A stretch of 64,000 nucleotides of DNA from NCBI GenBank assembly GCA_947179485.1, contig OX359250.1:36362783-36426782 (forward strand), in the 5' to 3' direction. Position 1 is the first letter of the stretch. Every line of letters starts with the position of its first letter. Positions 13,357-26,109 of this stretch are shown in pieces. Source of the stretch: Allacma fusca. Its lineage: Eukaryota > Arthropoda > Collembola > Symphypleona > Sminthuridae. The notes under the pieces are model-generated. The model did not search any database. It was not told the origin of the DNA and worked only from the letters and a program-made list of their open reading frames with translations. The position numbers and the translations under genes are program-made.

Positions 13357-13532
13357 TACTTCTGGGCTCGTGTTGGAGGTTCATTGAAGGGAGAGCTGTA
13401 CAAAGGAGAGAGTGAGGTGGAGAAACTCACCTTCAGATCAGACAGTTCCCACGGAAGCGGTCCATTTAGCTCGGTCTACACCGAGTCTCGAGTGTGAACT
13501 GTGTGCTGTGTAGACAGAGGGAAAAAATGAGA

Positions 13533-13533
<1 letters not shown>

Positions 13534-13567
<34 letters not shown>
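13534..13567. repeat. (GA)n microsatellite
   Basis: About 15 GA dinucleotides, preceded by GAGAGGAA. Confidence 0.95.
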
Positions 13568-13568
<1 letters not shown>

Positions 13569-14876
13569 ATAAAGGGGAAGTTCGCTAAGGAGAATGCTAT
13601 CAGAAATAAAATGATAGCCTTAACGTTCATCGGTCTCCTCTTGATCTACCACATTGACTCACTCCTCTACATCCAAATTGCCACTTACATACATAGATTT
13701 TATTTTACCCATCCGCCCCTTACACACATTTATCTGATAGCCAGAACCTTCCCGTATTTTATCCCCAGCAAATCAAACTTGAGTTAGAATTCATCCTGTC
13801 GTCACACCACACACTCCCAACTCTCCCTCACACACCACACTTCCCAGTGCTCATTGCAAAAGGAGAAAGAAAGGGGAAAAAAACTCCGTACAAAAGTGTG
13901 CACAGTCCTGCTTCTTTAATTTCATACCCACTTTTTTCCCAGCCCATGGACTCCATTGAATTCCTTTTATCCCCCTTTTTTTCACCATCCTCATAATTAT
14001 CTCCCAATCTAATGCTTTCAGTCTTTAACAAAATTTAGAACAAAATAAAATCTCACATATGTATTTCACATATTCTAGAAGCAAAACTATCCCTGGGGTA
14101 ATTATCTTATTTCAAAAATATATTTTCTTCCTAGAGTCAATTTCCTATTGGCTCATTCTTATTTTGAAGTCACGACGGACCACGGTTGAGAAGCAGGAGG
14201 GGGAATTGTAAGGAAGTAAATGTAATTGTATGGATCCTGTATATGGACGATATATGAGAAAATAAAATCCCCCCAGCCCTTTTGTTACCTCGAACGCTGA
14301 AAGGGAACTGAAGGCTGAGAATGATATGAAAGATTAAGGTAATGCTAAATTAAAGCATCTTCAATCAGGAGGAATTTGAAATGTAGCAAAAACAATCCTG
14401 ACATGAATCATTTGAATGGAGCGGTGCATGAGTCCGTTCCAAGCTGCCTTTTATGGATCCATAAGAATTAATTGGGTAATAATTTACATGGGAATGCGAG
14501 CCGACTCTAGGGGGAAAGAACAACTCTTTATCCGTAGGTACAGTGGACGATTGTTGTTCGGCCCACCCCTCAAAAAGTGTCTGAGTAAGGAACCCCGCTC
14601 TGGGAGGAGGTTTTCTGGGAAAGCAGGAGTCACGAGAGGATTCCTCTCTTGCATGGGAAAAAATTATTATGGCTTTGAATAGGAATTCTTCTAGGAGGAT
14701 TTGATATGTATTTGTAAGAGGGAGGATTCCAGTAACGGTTGACTGTAAGGAGCTTCGGATGGAATAAGTACCATTTGAGGAAAAATTGAATGTTGTTTTG
14801 AGGAAGGGGCAGAGACAGGGAAATAAGATTTTCCGAGAGGAACGTAATTTTTCTAACGATGTTGCACACGGGCTGG

Positions 14877-14878
<2 letters not shown>

Positions 14879-14907
<29 letters not shown>
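14879..14907. repeat. (GA)n microsatellite
   Basis: Uninterrupted GA run. The Ser/Leu run in a - strand frame over it is the translated repeat. Confidence 0.95.
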
Positions 14908-14909
<2 letters not shown>

Positions 14910-15649
14910 ACGACACGGAAACTCACTGGCGTAAATGAAATTTAACTACAGAAGAGATTGGGAAAGTTGAAGAAAACAAACGAAGCGGGACTGATACACC
15001 TCATAAATCATAATCAACAGCAGACACGAAAACCAGTTGTAAGATTTGCTTTCTCCGTGTATCCGATGGTATTGCATATTTACTCCTTTCGTATGAGCGG
15101 GATGTGCATTAAATGGAAATATGTATCTATTGATGTGTGGGCTATTAGATATAGATATAGTTGAAAATAACATTCGGATCTAGAGTTTCTCTGAGGGGAT
15201 GGTTACTTAATAAAAACAGTTCGAGATCCAATTTATTACTCTTGTTAGAGTCACTCAGCATTACGGGGAGATTCGGAGGTACCTTTCAGATGGGAAATGA
15301 TACTTTTGTAATGCCTAATTATTTTTTTTTCTCGACCCAGCACATTGAGCAGGAGCGAAGAGGGAAGGGAAGGCTTCCCTCCTTTTTTTTTTAAGAAGCT
15401 CACATTATGCTCCCATCTCCAGCTGAGTGTGATGTAATGGAGTGATAAATAATGCTGGGATGAAAAACTCCCCACGGAATTTGAATTCTTGTCATTTGCA
15501 ATAATTGCTTACTTCGTGCAGGCTTATACTTCTGGTTGAAGTGGGACTCTCAGGCCATAAGTTATGAATTTAGAAGGAGCTATTGAGTGGTTCGAAAATT
15601 AGTGGAGTTATGTGAATTTTAATGCTTACTCTGTTTTGGGGGAATTGCC

Positions 15650-16600
15650 ACTTTTTCAGAAGTTTTTTCTACATTTCTGAATGACGTTTACTGAATATTT
15701 TCAACACTTTCTCCGCCAGTGTTTGGAGGGGGGATTTGGAAGCATTTTGTTTAATTTCTGGGGACATTTGAATAAACGTTCTTGTATTTTCTCCCGTAAT
15801 TTTCAGGGTTATTTTTACTCCAAATTTTGGAGGGATTTTTCTATTAATTGTACGCGGATTTTTTAAAAATAATTTTCAGGGATGTTTTGGGAACTTTGTT
15901 TCTCTTTTTGGAGAAATTCTTCAAGTAGATAGTTGTTCACACTTTCTGTGTGAATTTTTTAAAAAATTTTGCAATAATGCAAGAAACCCTTGGGAACTGT
16001 CCTGCCAAATAATTATCTTTTACAGATTTTATTTTGTCAACTGTCGGTAAAAAAATTGACAAAAATTGTTCTGCCAATTTTTCTGAGTTTGAACTTCAAT
16101 TTGATAAAGTCTCTGAAAATCCTCTGGACATTCTCCAAAAAATTCTAAATAATTTTGGTACAGTCTCCCTTACGATTTTCAGAACCTTGCCTGGGGTTTC
16201 CTTCCAGATTTCTAATAATCGTGATTTTTTGGTGTAGTCCCTTCCCGAACATTATCCTAAAATTGTAGCATCTTTCTCGAAGCAACATTTTTTCCCAAGT
16301 TTTTGCCAGGGACCTGGAAATCTCCCTGTGGTTTTTACTGGTTATTCTTAATCTCACATCATTAATCAAGGATTCCTCTGGGAAATTTTGCAGGACTTTG
16401 TCCAAAAATATTTAAGTAGATAAATACTTTACATAAAACTATATATGTTTATAATTTTCCAGGTATTTCTCAAAGAACTTACGTGAAGATTTTTTGAGGA
16501 CATTCTCTAAGAAATTTTCCAACACTTTGTCCAAAAAAATCTCAAGGACTTTCTCCAGTAACTTTTTCGCCTTTTATAAAAAAACAAACTTGTGAAATTT
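15650..16600. repeat. degenerate T-rich minisatellite relic
   Basis: Blocks of the type ACTTTCTCC-N-AGTAACTTTT, ACATTCTCCAAAAAATTC, ACTTTGTCCAAAAAAATCT and ACATTCTCTAAGAAATTTTC recur every 25-35 bp with heavy divergence. Exact ACTTTCTCC occurs at 15706-15714 and 16548-16556. The regular return of A-C-WTTCTCCAA-N-AAATTTTC suggests an old tandem array now decayed. Small frames at 15681-15866 and 16034-16237 are shadows of it. Confidence 0.45.
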
Positions 16601-17171
16601 GACCAGTACTTTCCCTACGAATTTATTTTTGTCTCCCAGACTTTGGCGTCCAATACTAGGGAACGTTATCCAAAGCTTTTGTCATGGGTCTTTTAGAAGC
16701 TTCCCCTATGGAATTTCTCCAGGCTACTCCCAGTGCTCCCCCTTTCTAAACCCCAGCAAAGGCTTTCACTGATTTCAGAATGTATTATTAAGTGGTCATT
16801 AACAGCTGATGGTAGCTCAGTCCTGGTACTTACCACTTGGAATTTCTCCATTCTCCCCCTCACTCCCTATGTCTCCCTCTGCTCCCCCTTCCATTACACC
16901 ATAGCTATACCCGCCACATAAAAAAAATCTCCGTCCCACAAAAGAAACCCCACAAGGAAGGAATGGTAAGTGTATTTGTCAAGTTAGGAAGTGATGACCT
17001 GAATGGGAAGCGCTCCTTCTGGATGCACTTGTCCAGAGTGACCTAGGAGACTGAAGGTGATTTATAAACTTGTTATTCACAAGTGCAGGGAGTAGCCGAA
17101 AGGTTAAAGAAAAAAGTGACAGAAATAACCTGAAATATGCCATCTCGTAGGGCCAACTTTCCCCATAAATC

Positions 17172-17606
17172 ATGAGCTCCTCATATGTGCGTATAAGTTA
17201 TCGGGAAATCTCAATCCTACAACGTTCCCCCAAAAGTCTCTTTTACCCACTCCCTCAAATACATTTAGGGTCTTGTGTCTGCACTAGTGTCGTATATCAA
17301 GATTACATCTATTTGCAAAGAGACTTGGTCCTCGTAGTTGAACTTCCCTGTAGTCATAGCTACCAGTCCTTGGGCCGAAGACGATCCTCTCGCATTATTA
17401 CCATTGAGAGTGGAAATTCTTTCAGTTTCCAATTTTACCAACATACTTCCCATCTGTTTCGTCAGGTTCCGCCGGCTCTTACGTGCTGGGCCTTAAGTGA
17501 CGGAAATTCATTTAAAACAATGCGGTTTCCAGCCCCCTACAAGGACCACGAGGCTGAGGTGCATGCCAAACTCCAATTGTGTACTAAATTTCTAACACTG
17601 AATTAA
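17172..17606 (+). CDS. unrecognised 144-aa open frame, doubtful
   Basis: Open frame of mixed composition without low-complexity runs or a recognised domain. There is a basic patch (SLGRRRSSRI) at about residues 66-75. I see no splice context and no family resemblance, so chance is the default explanation. Confidence 0.08.
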   Translation: MSSSYVRISYREISILQRSPKSLFYPLPQIHLGSCVCTSVVYQDYIYLQRDLVLVVELPCSHSYQSLGRRRSSRIITIESGNSFSFQFYQHTSHLFRQVPPALTCWALSDGNSFKTMRFPAPYKDHEAEVHAKLQLCTKFLTLN

Positions 17607-19223
17607 AAGTTCCAGACCTTACCCTGGATTCCTATTCATTGCATTTCCTCCGACGTACTCCAATCTGGGTCAATTCAATTCAATCGCTGCACACCTATAA
17701 TTGAATCCTTCCACTAACAATTACTTTAAATTCAATTCAGTTAACTAATCCCATCTGAGACACACTCTGGAGTAGCAAGACCTATGTATTTCACGGAGCT
17801 GGAGGAAATTTGCAAGGAAATGGAGAAAGCAGGACTTTCACCACCGACCTTGGGATCCCACACATTAAATTCCAGGAACATCCTTTAAATTTCAGTGGAA
17901 CTTTGGGCGTGACATTTTTTTTATATCTACAGATAGATAGTTAGATACAGCTCTGGAGCTCTCATTTTTTAAAAATTGCTTCCGAGTCAAGTGTGAGCAT
18001 GTTTCAGCTTTTAGAAGTGCCCCTGCTCTCTCTTTACATGATGAAGGTCTGGGATGGCTGAGTAAGGAAGGAGTGAGAAAGTGTGAAGACTTTCATCCTT
18101 CCCATTGCTCCTGTGTTTCCTTAAGTTTTGTCCTAAATTTTTCTCTTGACTTCAGAGAAAGCCATAAATTGGCTGGAGTGGTTAAGAGCGCTAAACAGAA
18201 GAGACAAGTGAAGATGCAACGAGGACGTGACAGTTGCTCGGGAGCCCTCCATCCCTGGCTCAGACCTGTGGATATCCTTTCTCCAAGTATGTATGTAATC
18301 CATGGGGCATACATACATACATTAATAAATGCAAGTTACCAGGAGAAAGTCGCACGCGGAATGTGCAATGTATATTTCCTAATTAAATGTGTATGTATGC
18401 ATTTCAATTTAATTTAACGTTCTGTATTTTGTTTTTATGAGCATTTGTGTAATTAGTAATTATATGTGAAGTTGCCCTTCTCCAATTTAAAATCTCATGT
18501 GTTTCCACACACGTGTTGGGACTTATGCTTATGCACTTCAGGGTAGACAATTTTCTATCCCCTTAATTTTGTAAAGAGTATGTCCATGTTTGCATGCGTG
18601 GGTGTACAGGCCAAAATGCTCTGGGCTGTGTGTACTAGACTATGCTTTCCCTTTGGGCATCCCCTCCTACCTGTTCCTCCATATTAGGTGAAAGCCCATT
18701 TGAGTTGCTTTCTCCGGGGCTACATTGCCCCACAAATTTCAAGCCCTTAAGTGTATACACACTATATGCACATACATTGATACAAATATGAGTATAAAAA
18801 TGATACAAGCAAAAAGATTCAAGCACATTTGAAAATACACTGCTTTGGAAGAGTAAGACCCCCCCAGGCCAGGAATATCCCAGTAAAAGTGGACACACAT
18901 TGTGGAAATGTGTTCTCCTAAAAAGGAGGCTTATTGAAAGCACCCTGTAAATTAGTAGGTTCTTAAGTGCTGCTAGCAAGGAAAGGATTTACTTCCTCTC
19001 CCAGCCCGGGTGGGGTTGAAAGATGCTGGAGAGTGAAGGAGAGCGTGAGGAAGAGGAAGGGAGAGCAGAAGGGTAGAATGTCAAGGAACCCTTACAATGA
19101 TTTAAGTGTGTTAAGTGTTTGTGTCGTGGTGAGATCATAACTTGACTCTAATGTGTCTCTAATTCTCATCTAAATTATAGAAAACGCCTCGAACAGGCAC
19201 GGACTTTAAACGCTCTTCAAATG

Positions 19224-19243
19224 AGATAGAGAGAGAGAGAGAG
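19224..19243. repeat. (GA)n microsatellite
   Basis: Short GA run, 80 bp before a longer CA run. Confidence 0.9.
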
Positions 19244-19318
19244 GACAGAGTCGGTCGGAAATTTTCAAGTGCTCTATGTCGACTCCTCAAGAGTTATTTT
19301 TCGCCTCCTCCGACGAGG

Positions 19319-19359
<41 letters not shown>

Positions 19360-19360
19360 G
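19319..19360. repeat. (CA)n microsatellite
   Basis: CA run of about 32 bp followed by CAAACACACGCATACATACATG. Confidence 0.95.
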
Positions 19361-19720
19361 CATACATACATGTACGTTTACACACACAGACATATAAATC
19401 GAGAGATATGGGTTAAAAAAGGGACACAGGGGGGAAAAGAAAGCAAGAGAAAGTCCCAGTCTTAAAAGTAAGTACTATAGGAAGCAACTACACTTGAAAA
19501 AACAAAACTCTCATTCATTATGTCGATGATGGAGTTGAGTTCTACGGGAAATTCCCCGTTGCTCAATGCATTCTTCCACTCCAGCATCCGTCTGGGAGTC
19601 CCCGTAGATCTTTTTACTAAAATTTTCAGCATATCTCCGTACACTGAGAGGCTCCAAATCAGACAGAATAAGCAATTGCGGGAGTGCACGAGTCAACAAA
19701 ACTCCCGGGTGATAACAAAC

Positions 19721-19739
19721 TCTCTCTCTCTCTCTCTCT
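19721..19739. repeat. (CT)n microsatellite
   Basis: Short pure CT run directly before a degenerate longer repeat. Confidence 0.9.
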
Positions 19740-19751
19740 TACTCTTTGTAT

Positions 19752-20030
19752 AAATATGTACTTCCATAGAAATTATACAATACAAAATATACTTTCTCCT
19801 TAGTATGTACGCCCATGGTAAATATACACTTCAAAATGTACTTTCTCCAAATGTATGGTTCGTGGGAATTGTACAAACAGATTATAAGGAATATATACTC
19901 CGCGTATGTATACACTCGTGGAAATTAGAGTGTGAAAAACACTCCTTATAAGGACACTCGTACAAATTACGGGATAAAAAATATACTTGGGGTATACTCA
20001 TAGAAATTATGGGATAGAGAATATATATGC
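19752..20030. repeat. degenerate ~50-60-bp tandem repeat containing ACTTTCTCC
   Basis: A pattern of (ATA or GTG)GAAATTATAC, then AAAATATACTTTCTCC, then TATGTA plus CCC or CTCG returns five or six times. Examples: CATAGAAATTATAC (19767), CATGGTAAATATACAC (19813), CGTGGGAATTGTAC (19861), CGTGGAAATTAGAG (19916), CATAGAAATTATGG (19998). Exact ACTTTCTCC at 19791-19799 and 19840-19848. Each unit is diverged, so the period is approximate. Confidence 0.55.
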
Positions 20031-20934
20031 AACCACTTGTGATAAAATGTTTCCCAGTCGCTCTCTCTCTTTTTTGGCTCTATTCATTTCCCTCTTTTCT
20101 ATCTCTGAGAGAGTGTCTCGAGAAAAAAAGGGAAATTCATTCATAAGTGAAAATTCTCACTCCCAACACTTGTCCTCTCAAAGAGAATTACCTACCGATA
20201 AATTAGGCCCAGCTCGTGGGCATGCTCCTGGCATATTCGAGTAGCTTCATACAAATATATAGTTTAAGAACGAAGGCATATTTCCTCAAGTGTAGGGTGT
20301 CTGAAGGAATATGGGAAATATATAAGATACTGTATGTATAGATAATTATATGTATATAAATAATTACATATATATCTATATTTATACACACATTGTCTGG
20401 AGTTGTTTACGGTCAGACTTCCATGAGTGCTATTTACCAGCACCTTTTCGACGCACGACTTTCCCCTATTATGTAGATACCGTGGATTAGGGAACTCTCT
20501 GAGCTTAGTAAATTAACTGGGGGATTTTTAACGGCACGGTTGCTTTCAACGTGAAAGTGACATTTGTTTCGAGTATGGATATGCTTTCTGAAGAACGGCG
20601 GAGGGTTAGAGAGCGTTTAATAAATTATGATATTTGCAAATTGTTGTATCTGCAACATTAATTTTACAGTAGATACCTGCATTTCGAAAAGCTGAAAATC
20701 ATTAATAATGAAGTTTTTAAGAAGCGGCAATAAGTACATATTTACAAACTGTGAAGACGCAGATACTAATGATTATTCTATTAAAGCATGTTAAATGACA
20801 GATGCTCTATCCGCAATTGGAACACAAGTAAGAAATTCACTCGTGCTTTTCTGTAAACTGTTCCACAGAATTTTCTTTATTCTAGTTAGAAACCATTTTG
20901 TACAATTTTGTTACCTCATTACAAGAGGTAGAAA

Positions 20935-21145
20935 GTTCTCGGAGAAATTACACGGAGAAAGTGTGGAGAAATTACATGGAGAAAGTGTGGGGAAAATACA
21001 TGGAAAAAGTGTGGAGAAATTACATGGAGAAATTACATGGAGTAAGTGGAAATGGAAAGTGTGGAGAAAGTGGACAATGAAATTGTGGAGAAAGTTTGAC
21101 GAGTGTATGGAAACAGTGTGTGGGGACGGAGTACGGAGAAAGTAA
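20935..21145 (+). repeat. ~24-bp minisatellite built on GGAGAAAGTGTGGAGAAATT
   Basis: Alternating GGAGAAATTACA and TGGAGAAAGTG blocks, near-perfect from 20941 to 21045 and then diverging. Exact nonamers at 20954, 20978, 21063, 21087 and 21135. The + frame 20795-21145 has a Glu-Lys-Leu-His-Gly-Glu repeat because the unit length is a multiple of three. There is no gene evidence. Confidence 0.8.
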
Positions 21146-22394
21146 TTTCAGAATTTGTATGAGAAAGTGTGCGGAGAAAAGCACAAAAATATACAAGCAA
21201 AAAGTGACCAAGTGTGTAAAAGATATGAGGAAAGTGACATAGAAGAAGTGGATAAGTGAAAGTGAAAGCAAAAGTGAAAGAGGAGTCCTCTCAGTAACTC
21301 CGGGACTTTGTGTTGTGAAAGAGGATAAGCGAGGATGGGTTAAATGTTGTGTTTATCATCATGTGTGTATAATCTAATGCGACATGTTCGGTGGGATCCA
21401 CTCAAGTGTTGCTCCTTTGTGGGGACGTTCCTCCGCAAATGCAAGGCCCTCCATAGGTTATACGTACTTACATAATTATTACGCACCACCGTCAGTTAAA
21501 GGTAGGGGGAAATTCGGAGGGGAGAAGTACTACAAGGGGTAACTGACTACGAGTGTCCACAGTTGGTAAAGGCAGAGTAAATGATGGGCCATAAAAAGTT
21601 AGCAGTAATTTTTTGCACATCTTATTCCTTTTTATTGTTTATGTGGATTAAGGGCGTCTGCGGTTTTTCTTGCTGGACGATTTCCTAAAGAGCTATAAAG
21701 ATAAATTAATGGTGTTTCTCTTCCGACCTAAACTAAGCCATTAAATCTGAAATTATACGGGGGCCTATCTCTCGCCTCCTTTTTCTCCTCACTCTATATG
21801 ACAATATAGCATTTTGTCATAGATATTTAAGCCACTCACCCAAAACTTTTCTCCCTCATCAGCTTTCTCCCTCGAACGACTTCCTACCCCTTAGCCATAC
21901 ATATCCCACCATTTCCTCCCAGTTCCTCAACCTTTCCTGCACGTTTTTTCACACTTAAGAAACTCTTGTAACTATTTATAGCCCAAATGCCACAACAAAC
22001 ATATTATCTCTACCTGGTCCTCTCTCGCCCGGAGAATCCCAGACAAAACTGTAAACTTCAGCTAAAAATACTGTACGGGAAACATTTCCTAAATTACAGC
22101 ACCCTTGGCATTTAAAAAAACAAATTTATTCCCACATTTTATGCAAAGGTTGTTCAAATGACTCAAATGTTAAGTCGTTAGTAATACCCCATAATTATTT
22201 CCCAAACATTTTTGCTCCCACATGCAAAAAAAATCCACAAAAAGAATTTTGAATATATTTCAAAGATTTTATGGAAATATGCTAAAAATAATGGACCCAA
22301 ATTCTTAGAATATTTCCCAAAACTGCATCCTTTAAAGGGGAAACACTCCAAGTGAAGCCCCAATTTTAGTACTAATTTTCCCAAATACTAATTT

Positions 22395-22421
22395 TTCCTG
22401 TATAATATAATTATACAGGAA
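22395..22421. repeat. perfect 12-bp inverted repeat, 3-nt loop
   Basis: Arms TTCCTGTATAAT and ATTATACAGGAA around ATA. No T-run or gene end is nearby, so I do not call it a terminator. It could form a cruciform or be the footprint of an old element. Confidence 0.85.
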
Positions 22422-22494
22422 TAATTTGAAGGGGGACTGTGCAGGTATAGGATTTTTAATGGAAATATTTTAGTGGGAACTGTACGCTAATGAC

Positions 22495-22500
22495 GAGAGA

Positions 22501-22533
<33 letters not shown>
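22495..22533. repeat. (GA)n microsatellite
   Basis: About 19 GA units with one GGG interruption near the start. Confidence 0.95.
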
Positions 22534-22536
<3 letters not shown>

Positions 22537-22809
22537 GACGACGGAAAAAAATGTGGAAATTGCTTTCTACAAGGAAATGATTTTACGCAAAATTATTCCC
22601 ACCGTGAGAATAAATGTTTTTGCCTGTCGCAATCTAATCCAGAAAATAATTTTGCGGGGAAAACAAGGAAAGCCCCTGGGTCCCTTCCCAAATCACTTCC
22701 ATCTCAGGAGATTCCCACGCAAGTCAAATCATACTAAAAAGAGTGAAGAATCCCATTATGAAATGCAATTAAAGAATAAAGTATCCATTGAAACGCATTA
22801 ACGTTCCAC

Positions 22810-25070
22810 TTTCCACTAGCCCAAAAAAATGGGACGAAATAGCTCCCAGCCCTAAAAAGAGAAGACCTATGGAGGAAGGAACCGTGCAAAAAAAATATTT
22901 TTTTCCCCAACTGTCATAATAATTCCTCTTCAGAGACAATTCCCAAGTTTAATCGGGAGAGAAGGTACTTATTGTATAGTTGGAGCACATCGTCCTTCCA
23001 TGACCATTACATTTACATTAGAGCCTTCAAAAGGGACATAAGCTCCGGAGTTGAAGTTCTTTTACAAGGAAGTCACATCATGCCACAGATTATACAATGA
23101 ACACTGGGACAATTTGGGATAATGAACTGAGACATTAGGTGTGTTAGGTGTGGCTTTGAGCAAAGGGAAACCGAAATACAGGACTTCATGGGAGTGGGGA
23201 ATGGAGAAAGTCATTTTTAGTTACTTTCTCCCAAAGCCCTCAAAAATATTCCCTACCCCCCCCTCCCCGCCCACAGCCCTTAAAATCTCATTTAAAATTC
23301 CCTTTCCCCTAATTTCTATTACATTCTCCAAAAGGGGGAAATTTACAAATGACGTGCAATTTAAATCGGATTTTTTCTTTCAAATTTATGACCCATTTCT
23401 GAATATGGACGCTCCTCAAATGAAAGTCACAAGGTAAGGTTCTAGCTTCGGAATTCAGCCCCTGACTGGGATAAAAGTATTTTGTGACTCCATGCCCCCA
23501 TAGTAGGGCTACCTACAATCATGGAGTGTGTCCCTGAAGTTGTAGGAAAAGAGAAGCCAGAACCGCAACGGTGACAGAGACCCAACTCCAGGATTTCTGG
23601 CCAGCCACAATTAAGCCCTGAATTATTTCTCAGGTTATTAAACAGCCCGTTAAACTCTTCGGTAGTTACTGTGACCCAAAGCAATGTTCTGCATTATGGA
23701 TACAAGTTGACATGGTCATCAGCCCTGACTATTAGACAATACCTGGACGGACATCCATTTACTATACATACAATATTCATAAGGCGAGTCCTAGAGAATC
23801 CACCTAAACTCACACCTGTATAAATCCCAACACCTCCAAAACTTGACGGGCCTATAAGTATATGCAATTTTTCCTACCCCCCTCCTCCTCCCCAAAACCC
23901 ATTTGAGCATCCTCCCCAAAATTATAGTCTCCCCATCAGACTCTCTGTTTAATTTAAATTTATGATCCTCAGAGCCTCCATAATCACAAATCTTGAGTTA
24001 AGAACCTGAAAGGAAATGAAAATGCAATGTTTGAAAATTGTCCAAGACATTTCCCCCCCCCCTCTCGTCTCTCCACCCATCTTTAAATTTCTAATTACCC
24101 CAGAGGATCCGAGGAATAACGACTACAAAAACTAGGGAAATAACAAATCCGCTAAGGCACCATTTGTCCTTCCCCAAAGTACCTCGAACAGAAGGAACTC
24201 CTCGGGAATTATCAAACCTGGAAATTTAAATACAAACTAAGGCTTGTGTGTTGCCTCAAAAAATTAACCCTGCAAGCGTATGTACATACTGTCGTATCTT
24301 GCCTTGCAACAGACGCTGCCTTTCACAACTGAAGGGAATGGGTGGGAAAAATTATTGTGAAAGTAAATAAGTGAAAGTTGAATTTTTAAAAAATCCTGTA
24401 CATGTTTGTGCAGCACGTGAACAAATTTGATGTTGACCAAAGGTAGAATGTATGGGAGGAAAAGGATCAGAGGATATTTTCCCAGCGTGCTTTCTCCTGT
24501 AGGTTTTGGCTTCTTAACGGAGCTTGTAGGCTTGGGAGGGCTTCTGGTCGGATTTGGAGTTCAAAGAAGTGTTCACCTTGAGGGAATCTTCCACTTTCCG
24601 TAATAACATTAATGTTCAAGTATGCCACTACTTGTGAATGCATTGTCACTACAAGGGTACTCAAATGCTCCCAGAACTAGCTCCCATTATGAACCCAAGC
24701 ACTGCTGAGGTAAATTAAGATGACTGGGAAATTGTGAGTATGTATCTGTCTGTATATATCTATATATAAATAGAATGGAGACTACGTATATAATTATTAT
24801 TTGCAGTGTAGTAATGTACGGAGCTGGGATTTATTCTGGGAATGGTACATGTATAGAGGAGAGTGGGATTTTATATAATAATTATGGGTATGATTATAAT
24901 TATTACGGGATATAGGGAATTTTGCTTATGGAAATGCATTGGAAGGCCGTTACATAGGAAAACTGTACAGGGGCCACTGTTTGTAGGAACGCTCTTTGAA
25001 AGGACAAAATTTGAAGGCGGAATGCTTTGATGAGGAGGGGAAATTAACATTGTGGTAAATGAGGGAAAGG
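22810..25070. other. spacer without a recognisable gene
   Basis: Contains a nonamer pair facing each other at 23203-23211 (+) and 23223-23231 (-), poly-C runs near 23255 and 24055, and a core like AAATTAACATTGTGGTAAAT at 25040-25060. That core is the reverse complement of the MITE core seen elsewhere. No coding signal. Confidence 0.5.
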
Positions 25071-25081
25071 AGAAATGTTGG

Positions 25082-25127
25082 GGAGAAAGTCGTTGGAGAA
25101 AGTTTTTGGAGAAAGTGGGGAGAAAGT
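25082..25127 (+). repeat. four head-to-tail GGAGAAAGT copies
   Basis: Exact nonamers start at 25082, 25095, 25108 and 25119, spaced 13, 13 and 11 bp, with spacers CGTT, TTTT and GG. This is the tightest exact cluster in the window, directly after a MITE-like core (25032-25063). Confidence 0.9.
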
Positions 25128-26109
25128 GGAGGCTCTGACAAGACGAGCTGACTGTACCGTGCTTATGCATGGGCTTAATGGGAGAGCAGAGACTAGCATT
25201 TGAATGTAGTTAACCAACGAAGCAGGACTATTTATGAGAGGAATATTCTCGGGAGATAATATCCCTGCGAAACAGCAGTGGGTACATGGTCATTACTATT
25301 ATTACATACCCAAGTCGGAGGAGTAATGTTGTAAAAAAATCCCTTAACGCTACAACTCTTGTGTTTAAAATATTCCCAGAAATTATTTCCATTCATAAGG
25401 ATTTCCATTTATGATAATAGAACATGACAGCATTACAATCTTCCACTCCCGAGCCTCCCATTTCGTCCATTGGGTTTCGAAGGAGGATTTTTTTTCTACG
25501 GAGGATATAAATGTGCTAAATTCCGAAATAAAATGTCCATTGAGTTCCAGTCACTCCATTCCAGTCATAAAGATATGAAGGAAAAAATAGTCTAGGGACT
25601 AAAATCGCTTCCTTAAAACTTAAATACTCGCTGGATCCTCTCAGTCGGCGAGTCATAATTTTATAAAAAAAGGACAATTTTCCGAGGAGAAAATCCTCTC
25701 ATAAATTCCTTCCTTCCATAGTTTCTAACCGGAATACACATTTTCTGTCATGGACTCTCAAATATACATGACCCAAGATAACATACTTGACTTTCCCGCA
25801 TCCCAGCATCCCACAAAAAATCTGGGTGGCACTGACATTTTTTTTTTGCAATGGTGGGATCCGTGACAAATGAAGTAGGTTTTGCAACCCTACAAACACT
25901 ATATATTCTGCACTGTTGAATTGTTTTTTGTTTGGAAAAATTGCATAGTTTTTTTTTGCGTCTGCAAAAATAATTTTATAAAACGAATATATTATAGAAT
26001 ACACATGAACGTTGGAGAAAGTAAAGTGAAAGCATTTAATTAGTGGTAAAGAGAATAGGATAAGTTTTTGGAGAAAGTCAAACTTTTTTATGGAGATGAT
26101 TCCATAGAA

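Noticed and set aside
22395..22421. Intrinsic terminator
   Set aside because: AT-rich stem, no following T-run and no upstream gene.
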